Source of the DNA: JBGPLJ01 sp041486385
GTDB lineage: Bacteria; Pseudomonadota; Gammaproteobacteria; Steroidobacterales; Steroidobacteraceae
Assembly: GCA_041486385.1 (NCBI GenBank)
Contig: JBGPLJ010000180.1
Location: 1 to 7,394, forward strand
Reading direction: 5' to 3'
Length of the DNA: 7,394 nt
Part shown: positions 1 to 6,399 of the stretch, piece by piece
Layout of the letters: the number at the start of each line of letters is the position of its first letter
Numbering within the stretch: position 1 is the stretch's first letter
Notes under the pieces: model-generated
Database searches by the model: none
What the model was told of the DNA's origin: nothing
What the model saw: only the letters and a program-made list of their open reading frames with translations
Position numbers and translations under genes: made by a program

Positions 1-1
1 C

Positions 2-961
2 TTCTCCAAGGCGGCGGCCGAGAGCGGCGCCAAGGTCTCGACGCTGTCGCGCTATGTTGCCGCTCTGGAAGCCGATCTTGGAGCGGCCCTGCTGCACCGC
101 TCGACCCGCCGGCTCCATGTGACCGAAGCAGGCGACGTCCTCTACAAACGGGCCGTGCACATCATCCGGGAGATCGACGAAGCGCGCCTGACAGTTTCGG
201 CCATGAATGAACAGCCACGGGGCCTCCTGCGGATCAATGTGCCGACCGCATTCGGCCGGCGCCACGTACTCTCGCATCTGCCGAAATTCCTGGTGCAATA
301 CCCGGACATCCGTGTCGACGCGACCTTGACCGACCAGACAGTCGACCTGATCGAGGTTGGGGCGGATCTCGCGGTTCGGATCGGTGCGCTCGGGGACTCC
401 TCGCACATCGCCACGCGGCTGGCGCCGCAGCGGCGGGCGCTCTGCGCAATCCCGGCGTATCTCAACAGCGCGCGCCCGATTCAGTCACCGACGGATCTCG
501 TCGCGGTCGAATGCCTGGAGTTCGCGCTGCAGCCCACCGGAGACTGGTATTTCCACAAGCCGAAGACCGGAGAGAAGCTGGCGGTCGCCGTGACCGGCCG
601 GCTGCGCATCAACAACTCCGAAGCCATTCTCGACGCGGTGCTGGCCGGCCTGGGAGTGGCGCTGCTGCCAACCTGGTTGATTGGCGATTGTCTGCAGAAG
701 GGCGAGCTCGTCACCGTCCTGCCGGAGTGGGAGGCTTCGATATCCACCGGCCCCGAACGCGCCATCTGGGGCGTCTATCCTTTCCGTCGCATCGTCTCGC
801 CGAAGGTCAAGGTGTTCCTGTCATTCCTGCAACAGCAATTCGGCCGGCCGCCCTATTGGGATCACCACGATCCTGACGCAGCGGTTACCGAAATCCGGCC
901 GGATTTCGGTGCGCACATCGGCAGAAGGAACGGCGCGAGACAGATTCGCGGGCTCGGCTAG
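2..961 (+). CDS. LysR-family transcriptional regulator, 5' end missing
   Basis: DNA-binding transcription factor of the LysR family, probably the DmlR/CrgA-like branch. The reading frame is already open at base 2, so the start lies to the left; 319 residues are visible. Residues 1-45 are most of the winged helix-turn-helix (FSKAAAESG, then STLSRYVAALEADLG, then RSTRRLHVTEAG). A helical linker follows to about residue 70. The periplasmic-binding-protein-like effector domain begins at PRGLLRINVP (about 72) and ends near FLQQQFGR (about 282). A tail of about 37 residues follows. I estimate some 20 residues are missing, giving a protein of about 340 against the usual 300 or so, and the excess is the tail. 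The effector cannot be told from the sequence. LysR genes usually sit divergent from their target, which here would lie left of the window; control of the neighbouring glc genes is only a possibility. The stop codon overlaps that of the convergent glcF. Confidence 0.93.
   Translation, partial: FSKAAAESGAKVSTLSRYVAALEADLGAALLHRSTRRLHVTEAGDVLYKRAVHIIREIDEARLTVSAMNEQPRGLLRINVPTAFGRRHVLSHLPKFLVQYPDIRVDATLTDQTVDLIEVGADLAVRIGALGDSSHIATRLAPQRRALCAIPAYLNSARPIQSPTDLVAVECLEFALQPTGDWYFHKPKTGEKLAVAVTGRLRINNSEAILDAVLAGLGVALLPTWLIGDCLQKGELVTVLPEWEASISTGPERAIWGVYPFRRIVSPKVKVFLSFLQQQFGRPPYWDHHDPDAAVTEIRPDFGAHIGRRNGARQIRGLG
887..910. repeat. Perfect 24-bp palindrome
   Basis: Two 12-base arms (ACCGAAATCCGG and its exact reverse complement) meet with no spacer, and the symmetry stops at once on both sides. 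It lies in the extended 3' end of the LysR gene, about 50 bases before the convergent stop codons. It could form a hairpin or cruciform, slow or end transcription arriving from either gene, or bind a dimeric protein. No T-run follows on either strand, so it is not a classical intrinsic terminator. Confidence 0.6.
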
Positions 962-2274
962 GAACGAAGGCGCGCTACGGCCGGCGGCGTCGGCCCACCT
1001 GCGGCCCAGTCGAGGAGCTCAACCGTGTGCACCACAGGCTTGCGGGTTGCCGCGGCGATCTGCGCGATGCAACCGATATTTCCAGCAGCGACGATATCGG
1101 GCTCGACACTCTCGATGTTCATCACCTTCCGATCGCGCAAGCGTGTCGCGATGTCCGATTGCAGAATGTTGTAGACGCCGGCCGATCCACAGCACAGGTG
1201 GCCCTCGGGAACATCCTTGACGGTGAATCCGGCGGCGCGCAGCAGATCCGCGGGAGCGTCCTTGATCTTCTGCCCATGTTGCAAGGAGCACGCCGCGTGG
1301 TGCGCGACCACGAGGCCCGGCGCGAAGGGCGGCTCGCTGCGCGGTGCATAGCCCGGCACAGCATGGAGAAGCTCACTGATGTCGCGCGCAAGGGAGGAAA
1401 TCCGGGCGGCCTTGTCTCGATAGACAGGATCGCCGCGCAAGAGAAATGCGTAGTCCTTGACGGTCGTCCCGCACCCTGAAGCCGTGATGACGATCGCGTC
1501 GAGGCCCCCGGCGTCGATCTCGCGATCCCACAAGTCCACATTGCGACGCGCGCAGGCCAATGCATCTTCGTGGCGCCCCATGTGCTGCACGAGGGCGCCA
1601 CAACAACCTTCACCCTTGGCGAAGACAATATCGAATCCGGCTCGATTCAACAGGCGCACCGCTGCCGCGCGAATCTGCGGACTCAAGACCGGCTCGACAC
1701 AGCCCTGCATCAAGGCTACGCGTCCGCGCCTATCGCCTTGAGCGGGCGAGCTGCGCGCTTGCGCGGCCCGCGCGCGCGACTTCGGTGCGAGCGCCAGCAT
1801 GGCGGTCAACGGTTTCAATGCACTCACGCGTCGGATCAACGGCACGAACGGCCTGCCGAACGCCGCGGCAACTACGGCGATCCGAAATCGATTTGAATGG
1901 GGCAGGATCGCGCCGAGCAGACGCCGAAACGCGCGATCGACGAAGCCGCGACGATATCGCGCTTCGATGTACGTGCGGGCATGATCGACCAGGTGCATGT
2001 AATCGACGCTCGACGGGCAGGTGCTTATGCACGATAAGCAGGAGAGACAACGGTCGATATGCTTCACGACTTCGGGCGCAGGCGCACGCTCGTTCTCGAG
2101 CATGTCTTGCATCAGGTAGATGCGCCCCCGCGGACTGTCGAGCTCGTCGCCCAGCAGCACATAGGTCGGACAGGTCGCCAGACAGAATCCGCAGTGCACG
2201 CATTTTCGAATCGCGCCTGCCGACGTCGCCATCGCGGGATCGGAGAGCTGCGCAGTGGTAAACGACGTCTTCAC
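958..2274 (-). CDS. glcF: Glycolate oxidase iron-sulfur subunit GlcF
   Basis: Iron-sulfur subunit of the membrane-associated glycolate dehydrogenase (GlcDEF). It carries electrons from the flavin subunits towards the quinone pool during oxidation of glycolate to glyoxylate. Of its 438 residues, the N-terminal part holds two 4Fe-4S motifs: CVHCGFCLATCP (C25, C28, C31, C35) and CLSCLSCISTCP (C76, C79, C82, C86). Two cysteine-rich CCG domains follow: C192, CCG at 224-226 and C268; then C329, CCG at 361-363 and C402. All expected cysteines are present. The start is a GTG that overlaps the glcE stop in the tetranucleotide GTGA, suggesting translational coupling. It puts the first cluster cysteine at residue 25, as I recall for the E. 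coli protein. An ATG at 2232 would remove only 14 residues. The protein is somewhat longer than the roughly 407-residue E. coli form because of an Ala/Arg-rich linker (about 164-185) and a short C-terminal tail. LutA/GlpC-type subunits share the fold, but the operon settles the call. Confidence 0.95.
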   Translation of the reverse strand: MKTSFTTAQLSDPAMATSAGAIRKCVHCGFCLATCPTYVLLGDELDSPRGRIYLMQDMLENERAPAPEVVKHIDRCLSCLSCISTCPSSVDYMHLVDHARTYIEARYRRGFVDRAFRRLLGAILPHSNRFRIAVVAAAFGRPFVPLIRRVSALKPLTAMLALAPKSRARAAQARSSPAQGDRRGRVALMQGCVEPVLSPQIRAAAVRLLNRAGFDIVFAKGEGCCGALVQHMGRHEDALACARRNVDLWDREIDAGGLDAIVITASGCGTTVKDYAFLLRGDPVYRDKAARISSLARDISELLHAVPGYAPRSEPPFAPGLVVAHHAACSLQHGQKIKDAPADLLRAAGFTVKDVPEGHLCCGSAGVYNILQSDIATRLRDRKVMNIESVEPDIVAAGNIGCIAQIAAATRKPVVHTVELLDWAAGGPTPPAVARLRS

Positions 2275-3503
2275 GCGGGGTGACTGGCGGTCGCCATGCG
2301 ACCGGGGTTAAGGACATCGTTGGGATCAAACATCGACTTGACCCGCTGACAGAGCGCGGCGAGGCCAGCGGCTTGTGGCGGAAAGCTGCCGACGATGTTT
2401 CGCACCGACGGTGGCGCGCGCACGAGCGTGGCGTGGCCGCCCAGGCGCTGAGCCGCCTCGTGAAGCACGGGAGCCATGGCGTCGTCGCCGCACGGAACCG
2501 CGAGCCACACGAGACCGCCGGCCCAATCGAAGAACCAGTCCGCGGCGATATCATCGAGCGCTGCCGGGATTTTCCAGCCGTTCATCGGCGGCAGGGAGAC
2601 TCGCCACAGCGCCCGATCGTCGCTCGTGAACGGACCCGCGTCCCGCAGAAAACGCCAAAGCGTGTGTGTGCTGTCCTCGTCACTCACCACGATTTCGCCG
2701 AATGTCGAGAACAGGTCTTTCAAGACCTCGATGCGCACCGCGACGGAAGGACCAAACCCTTCCACGCGCAGCGCAGTCATCGACATTCCCGCCGACGCCA
2801 GCGTCGACACCGGTATCCGCCGAGCCAGGCGCGCCGGCAAATGAGCCGCACCGGTGACCTCGGCCGTCGAACCCATGGCGCGGCTCATCGCGGCGGCGGC
2901 GGCCTGATCCGACAGCCCCGCAATCAGAACAGTCACTGCCGTTCGCGGCCGGGGCATCACTTTCACCGTGACTTCGGTGAGCACCGCGAGTGTGCCCCAC
3001 GACCCGGCCATCAATTTCGGCAGATCGTAGCCGGTGACATTCTTCACGACACGGCCACCGGCCTTGAACAGCTCGCCGCGACCCGACACCGCTTCAAATC
3101 CGAGGAAATGATCGCGCGCCGCCCCACTCGCAATGCGTCGCGGTCCCGACGAATTGGCAGCAAGCACGCCGCCCAGCGTCGAGTGGCCCGCCGCCGCACC
3201 ACTCAGTGGACCGTAGTCCATCGGCTCGAATGCGAGCATCTGACCCTCGGCGGCTACCAGCGATTCGATATCCGCAAGCAGCGTCCCCGCGCGTGCAGTG
3301 ATCACGAGTTCCGATGGCGCGTAGTCGACCACACCGCTGTACCCGGTGAGTTCGAGACAGTGCGTGGTGCCACCGATCCGGCCAACGCCATCCTTCGAGC
3401 CTCCGCCACGCACCTGCAACGTCCCTCCGTGCTGAGCGGCGCCGCCAATGGCATCGACAAGATCGCGCACGTCTCGCGGCTGAAGCGGGATCGGCGCTTG
3501 CAT
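2271..3503 (-). CDS. glcE: Glycolate oxidase FAD-binding subunit GlcE
   Basis: Second flavin-domain subunit of glycolate dehydrogenase, required with GlcD and GlcF for activity. From the ATG at 3503 it has 410 residues. It has an FAD_binding_4 (PCMH-type) domain with RGGGSKDGVG at 32-41, GGVLAANSSGPRRIASGAARD from about 111, and VVKNVTGYDLPKL followed by GSWGTLAVLTEVTVKV from about 151. The C-terminal half is shorter and more divergent than the FAD-oxidase C domain of GlcD, as is normal for GlcE, and ends in MFDPNDVLNPGRM. Start choice: the ATG at 3503 lies two bases after the glcD stop (TGA-GC-ATG). A TTG at 3509, overlapping that stop, would add two residues. Neither has a strong Shine-Dalgarno sequence, so coupling to glcD translation is likely. 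The 3' end overlaps glcF by four bases. Glycolate as substrate is inferred from the family. Confidence 0.95.
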   Translation of the reverse strand: MQAPIPLQPRDVRDLVDAIGGAAQHGGTLQVRGGGSKDGVGRIGGTTHCLELTGYSGVVDYAPSELVITARAGTLLADIESLVAAEGQMLAFEPMDYGPLSGAAAGHSTLGGVLAANSSGPRRIASGAARDHFLGFEAVSGRGELFKAGGRVVKNVTGYDLPKLMAGSWGTLAVLTEVTVKVMPRPRTAVTVLIAGLSDQAAAAAMSRAMGSTAEVTGAAHLPARLARRIPVSTLASAGMSMTALRVEGFGPSVAVRIEVLKDLFSTFGEIVVSDEDSTHTLWRFLRDAGPFTSDDRALWRVSLPPMNGWKIPAALDDIAADWFFDWAGGLVWLAVPCGDDAMAPVLHEAAQRLGGHATLVRAPPSVRNIVGSFPPQAAGLAALCQRVKSMFDPNDVLNPGRMATASHPA

Positions 3504-3505
3504 GC

Positions 3506-4999
3506 TCAAAATCTTGGCAGCTCAGGAAATGGCACGCGGCCGGCGTGAACATGCATGCGCCCGAGCTCGGCGCAGCGATGCAGCGTCGGAAACATCTTTC
3601 CGGGATTGAGGAGCAGACCCGGATCAAACGCGCATTTCAGCGACTGCTGATGGTCGAGGTCGATCGGCGTGAACATCTCCGGCATGAGGTCGCGCTTCTC
3701 CACGCCAACGCCATGCTCTCCCGTGAGCACGCCGCCGACCTTGACGCAAAGCCGCAGAATGTCGGCGCCAAACTCTTCCGCGCGCTCGAGCTCACCCGGC
3801 GAGTTGGCGTCGTAGAGAATGAGGGGATGGAGATTGCCATCGCCCGCATGGAATACGTTCGCAACTCGCAAACCATAGTGCTCGGACAATTCCCGTAATC
3901 GCGCCAGGACCTGTGGCATTGCCTTGCGCGGTATCGTGCCGTCCATGCAGTAGTAGTCCGGTGAGATGCTGCCGCAGGCGGGAAACGCTGCCTTGCGCCC
4001 GGCCCAGAAAGCGAGGCGCTCTGCTTCGCTTTGCGAAACGCTGAGCGTAGAGGCGTTACAGCGCCGCGCGATCGCGCAGACGGCCTCGATCAGATACTCG
4101 CACTCGGCCGGCGGGCCATCCAATTCGACGATCAGCAGAGCCTCGACCTCAAGCGGGTAGCCAGCCCGCACAAAGTTCTCCGCCGCGTGAATGGCGAGCT
4201 TGTCCATCATTTCCATGCCGGCGGGAATGATCCCAGCGGCAATGACAGCGCCTACGCACCGGCTGGCGTCCTCGACATTCTCAAACCCGAGGAGCAGGGC
4301 TCGCGCCGTGTCCGGCTCGGGCAGTATGCGAACCGTGACTTCGGTGACGACGCCGAGCAGACCTTCGGATCCGACAATGACGCCGAGCAGATCGTAGCCC
4401 GCGCTATCGAGACCCTTGCCGCCAAGACGCACGATTTCGCCCGACATCAAAACCAGTTCAACGCCGAGAACATTGTTGGTCGTGAGCCCATACTTCAGGC
4501 AATGCACGCCGCCGGAGTTTTCCGCCACGTTGCCACCAATTGAGCAGGCGATCTGGCTCGAGGGATCGGGCGCGTAGTAGAAGCCTCGCCCCTCAACCGC
4601 CTGAGTGATCGCGAGGTTGGTTACACCCGGTTGCACTATGGCAACCCGATTCTCGTAATCCACCTCGACCACGCGATTGAACCGCGACATCCCGAGAAGT
4701 ACTGCATCTTCGAGTGGCAACGCACCGCCCGACAGCGAAGTGCCGGAACCCCGCGGCACGATCTTCACGTTGTTCGCGCAGCACCAGCGCAGAATGCGTG
4801 CGACCTGATCAGTTGTCTCGGGCAGCACGACGACGAGCGGCGCTTGCCGATAGGCGGTCAGCCCGTCGGATTCGTATGCGCGCAGCAAATCCCGGTCGTC
4901 GATGACGCCCTCGCCCGGCACAATCGCGGCCAGTGCGCCAACAATCTCCGCGCGTCGGGCGAGGACGTCGCGATCGGGCTCAGGCATCTTTAGACTCAT
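3506..4999 (-). CDS. glcD: Glycolate oxidase FAD-linked subunit GlcD
   Basis: Catalytic FAD-linked subunit of glycolate dehydrogenase, oxidising glycolate (and in some members D-lactate or related 2-hydroxyacids) to the 2-oxoacid. From the ATG at 4999 it has 497 residues, close to the 499 of E. coli GlcD. The N-terminal FAD_binding_4 domain carries RGSGTSLSGGALPL (83-96) and YAPDPSSQIACSIGGNVAENSGG (142-164). The C-terminal FAD-oxidase domain carries SPDYYCMDGTIPR (346-358), FHAGDGNLHP (383-392), GEHGVG (427-432) and LNPGK (464-468). The C-terminal PTLHRCAELGRMHVH block is typical of GlcD. Start choice: the frame stays open to a GTG at 5092, but the extra residues (such as CCFWNKTF) are unlike the family and would consume the divergent control region. 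ATGs at 5014 and 4987 are alternatives, and no start has a strong ribosome site. It is the first gene of the glcDEF operon and is transcribed away from the MFS gene. Confidence 0.95.
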   Translation of the reverse strand: MSLKMPEPDRDVLARRAEIVGALAAIVPGEGVIDDRDLLRAYESDGLTAYRQAPLVVVLPETTDQVARILRWCCANNVKIVPRGSGTSLSGGALPLEDAVLLGMSRFNRVVEVDYENRVAIVQPGVTNLAITQAVEGRGFYYAPDPSSQIACSIGGNVAENSGGVHCLKYGLTTNNVLGVELVLMSGEIVRLGGKGLDSAGYDLLGVIVGSEGLLGVVTEVTVRILPEPDTARALLLGFENVEDASRCVGAVIAAGIIPAGMEMMDKLAIHAAENFVRAGYPLEVEALLIVELDGPPAECEYLIEAVCAIARRCNASTLSVSQSEAERLAFWAGRKAAFPACGSISPDYYCMDGTIPRKAMPQVLARLRELSEHYGLRVANVFHAGDGNLHPLILYDANSPGELERAEEFGADILRLCVKVGGVLTGEHGVGVEKRDLMPEMFTPIDLDHQQSLKCAFDPGLLLNPGKMFPTLHRCAELGRMHVHAGRVPFPELPRF

Positions 5000-5139
5000 G
5001 GCAACCGACAGCATAATCTGTTCGCGCGGGCCGGGCTTTCTTCCCGCAACTGAGAAAGTCTTGTTCCAAAAGCAACATTCCGGGACGTACACTCATCGAC
5101 CAAGATGCGTGGCGCTACGAAGAATACAGGCGGGGCAAT
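5000..5139. promoter_or_regulatory. Divergent control region between glcD and the MFS gene
   Basis: This is the only sizeable non-coding gap in the window, so it should hold promoters for glcDEF (leftward) and for the transporter-hydrolase pair (rightward). It contains the T-N11-A dyad listed separately and a weaker TGTT-N8-AACA dyad (5062-5077). A poor -10 candidate for the rightward genes is TACACT (5088-5093), with TTGTTC (5061-5066) too far upstream to be a good -35. A purine-rich AGGCGGGG (5128-5135) lies four bases before the MFS ATG and is probably its ribosome-binding site. No convincing sigma-70 promoter is visible by eye for glcD. If glcD starts at 5014, the region is 15 bases shorter. 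Confidence 0.5.
5036..5058. promoter_or_regulatory. Candidate LysR-type T-N11-A operator
   Basis: CTTTCT (5036-5041) and AGAAAG (5053-5058) are perfect 6-base inverted arms separated by exactly 11 bases. This gives the T-N11-A pattern inside a dyad that is typical of LysR-family recognition sites. It ends 81 bases before the MFS ATG, a normal distance for an activator site, and lies 36 bases upstream of the chosen glcD start, where it would overlap the core promoter. Which regulator binds is unknown. The LysR gene at the left end is one candidate. A chance dyad cannot be excluded. Confidence 0.4.
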
Positions 5140-6399
5140 ATGGCAGCGGTCGATAGCACAGCCGGGAGCGCGGCACCGACGAATTCCGGCTATCAGATCC
5201 TGCTGGTCAGCCTGCTGAGTCTGAATTTCGGCATCCTGTTCTTCGATCGCAACTCCTTAAATTTCGTGATGCCTTTCGTCAAGCCCGACCTGGGCCTGAC
5301 GAACACGCAGGTGGGGCTCACCGCCTCCGCACTCTCTTTCGCCTGGGCGCTGTCTGCGCTATTCGTCGGCATGGCGGCCGACCGTCGCGGGAGGCGCAAG
5401 GCGTATCTCGTCGGCGCAACGATTGCCTTCTCCCTGTGTTCCTTTCTAAGCGGCCTCGCTACTACTTTCCTGATGCTGCTCGGCGCGCGTCTGCTGATGG
5501 GATTGGCCGACGGCGGTATCGCGCCCATCTCGCAATCCATGACCGCACTCGCGGTTTCGCCCCAACGCCGGGGCCTCGCCATGGGCGTCATGCAGAATTT
5601 CGGCTCGAACCTGCTCGGTTCGTTCGCCGCGCCGGTGCTGCTGGTCGGGTTCGCTACGGCCTTTGGCTGGCACAAGGCTTTCTTCCTGGCGGGCGTACCT
5701 GGATTGATCTCGGCGCTCCTCATCTGGCTCTTCATCCGCGAACCCGCCGCGGCCGTGTCGCCGGTTCCGATAGCAGCGGAGCCTCTGCTCAGCCGGCTCC
5801 GGGAAATCTTCAGCCACCGCAACATGATCCTTTGCGTGCTCATCTCCATCCTGCTCGTGTCCTATCTGGTCGTCTGCTGGGCGTTCATGCCTCTATACCT
5901 GACGCAGGAGCGAAAATTCGACCCCGGCACGATGAGCTGGCTGATGGGATCGCTCGGCATCTCCGCAACCGTCGGAAGTTTTGTCGTGTCCGGTATCTCC
6001 GATAAGGTCGGACGCAAACCCGTCATGATCTTCACGTCGTTTCTCGGCGTGATCCTGCCGCTGGGCGCCCTCTACTATGGCGGCTCAGTCTGGGTTCTCG
6101 CCGCCCTCTTCTTCTTCGGCTGGGCCCTCACCGGGATTTTCCCGTTGTTCATGGGGACTGTTCCTTCCGAGACCGTCAGCCGCACTCATATGACCACGGC
6201 GATCGCCCTGGTGATGGGCGCGGGGGAAGTATTCGGCGGCGTGCTCTCTCCCACGCTTGCTGGCGAAGCGGCAGACGCCGCCGGGTTGACCGCGCCCCTC
6301 TGGATCATGATGGGCCTGTGCGTCACAGCGGGCCTGTTGGCGCTGGGGTTGCACGAGACCGCACCGGCACGCAGAAAATCACAGGACCACCTGCCATGA
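5140..6399 (+). CDS. MFS transporter, probably organic-anion type
   Basis: Inner-membrane secondary transporter of the major facilitator superfamily with 419 residues and about twelve hydrophobic helices in two halves, split by a polar loop near 200-228. The signature loop between helices 2 and 3 is GMAADRRGRRK (77-87), and its degenerate repeat in the second half is GISDKVGRK (285-293). Helix 1 carries FFDRNSLNF (34-42), resembling the DR motif of the anion:cation symporter (ACS) group. ARLLMGLADGG (116-126) is the helix-4 motif. These point to uptake of a small organic acid by proton symport, but the substrate is not readable from sequence. AGGCGGGG four bases upstream supports the ATG. The stop overlaps the next gene's start in ATGA, so transporter and hydrolase are almost certainly one operon and probably handle the same compound. 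The divergent glcDEF operon may act on the product. Confidence 0.93.
   Translation: MAAVDSTAGSAAPTNSGYQILLVSLLSLNFGILFFDRNSLNFVMPFVKPDLGLTNTQVGLTASALSFAWALSALFVGMAADRRGRRKAYLVGATIAFSLCSFLSGLATTFLMLLGARLLMGLADGGIAPISQSMTALAVSPQRRGLAMGVMQNFGSNLLGSFAAPVLLVGFATAFGWHKAFFLAGVPGLISALLIWLFIREPAAAVSPVPIAAEPLLSRLREIFSHRNMILCVLISILLVSYLVVCWAFMPLYLTQERKFDPGTMSWLMGSLGISATVGSFVVSGISDKVGRKPVMIFTSFLGVILPLGALYYGGSVWVLAALFFFGWALTGIFPLFMGTVPSETVSRTHMTTAIALVMGAGEVFGGVLSPTLAGEAADAAGLTAPLWIMMGLCVTAGLLALGLHETAPARRKSQDHLP
6383..6386 (+). promoter_or_regulatory. Ribosome-binding site of the hydrolase gene
   Basis: AGGA lies nine bases before the ATG at 6396, inside the last codons of the MFS gene. Together with the ATGA overlap, it fixes the hydrolase start and suggests that reinitiation and direct ribosome entry are both possible. 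Confidence 0.5.

Noticed and set aside
887..910. Palindrome as a rho-independent terminator
   Set aside because: No T-run follows it on either strand and it has no loop, so only a weaker terminator-like or binding role can be proposed.
1560..2261. 233-codon plus-strand frame and other shorter frames within glcF
   Set aside because: Arg/Ser-rich shadows of the glcF codons, where both ferredoxin motifs and both CCG domains are intact.
2280..3548. 422-codon open frame on the plus strand opposite glcE
   Set aside because: It covers glcE in antisense and is rich in Arg, His and Gly with no recognisable domain. This is a usual by-product of high-GC codon bias opposite a real gene.
5062..5077. TGTT-N8-AACA as a GlcC/FadR-type (GntR) operator
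   Set aside because: The arms are only four bases and the sequence does not match the TGGTNNNACCA-type pattern, so it may be chance.
5000..5092. N-terminal extension of GlcD to a GTG at 5092
   Set aside because: The extra residues do not resemble GlcD, there is no ribosome site, and it would leave only 47 bases for two divergent promoters.
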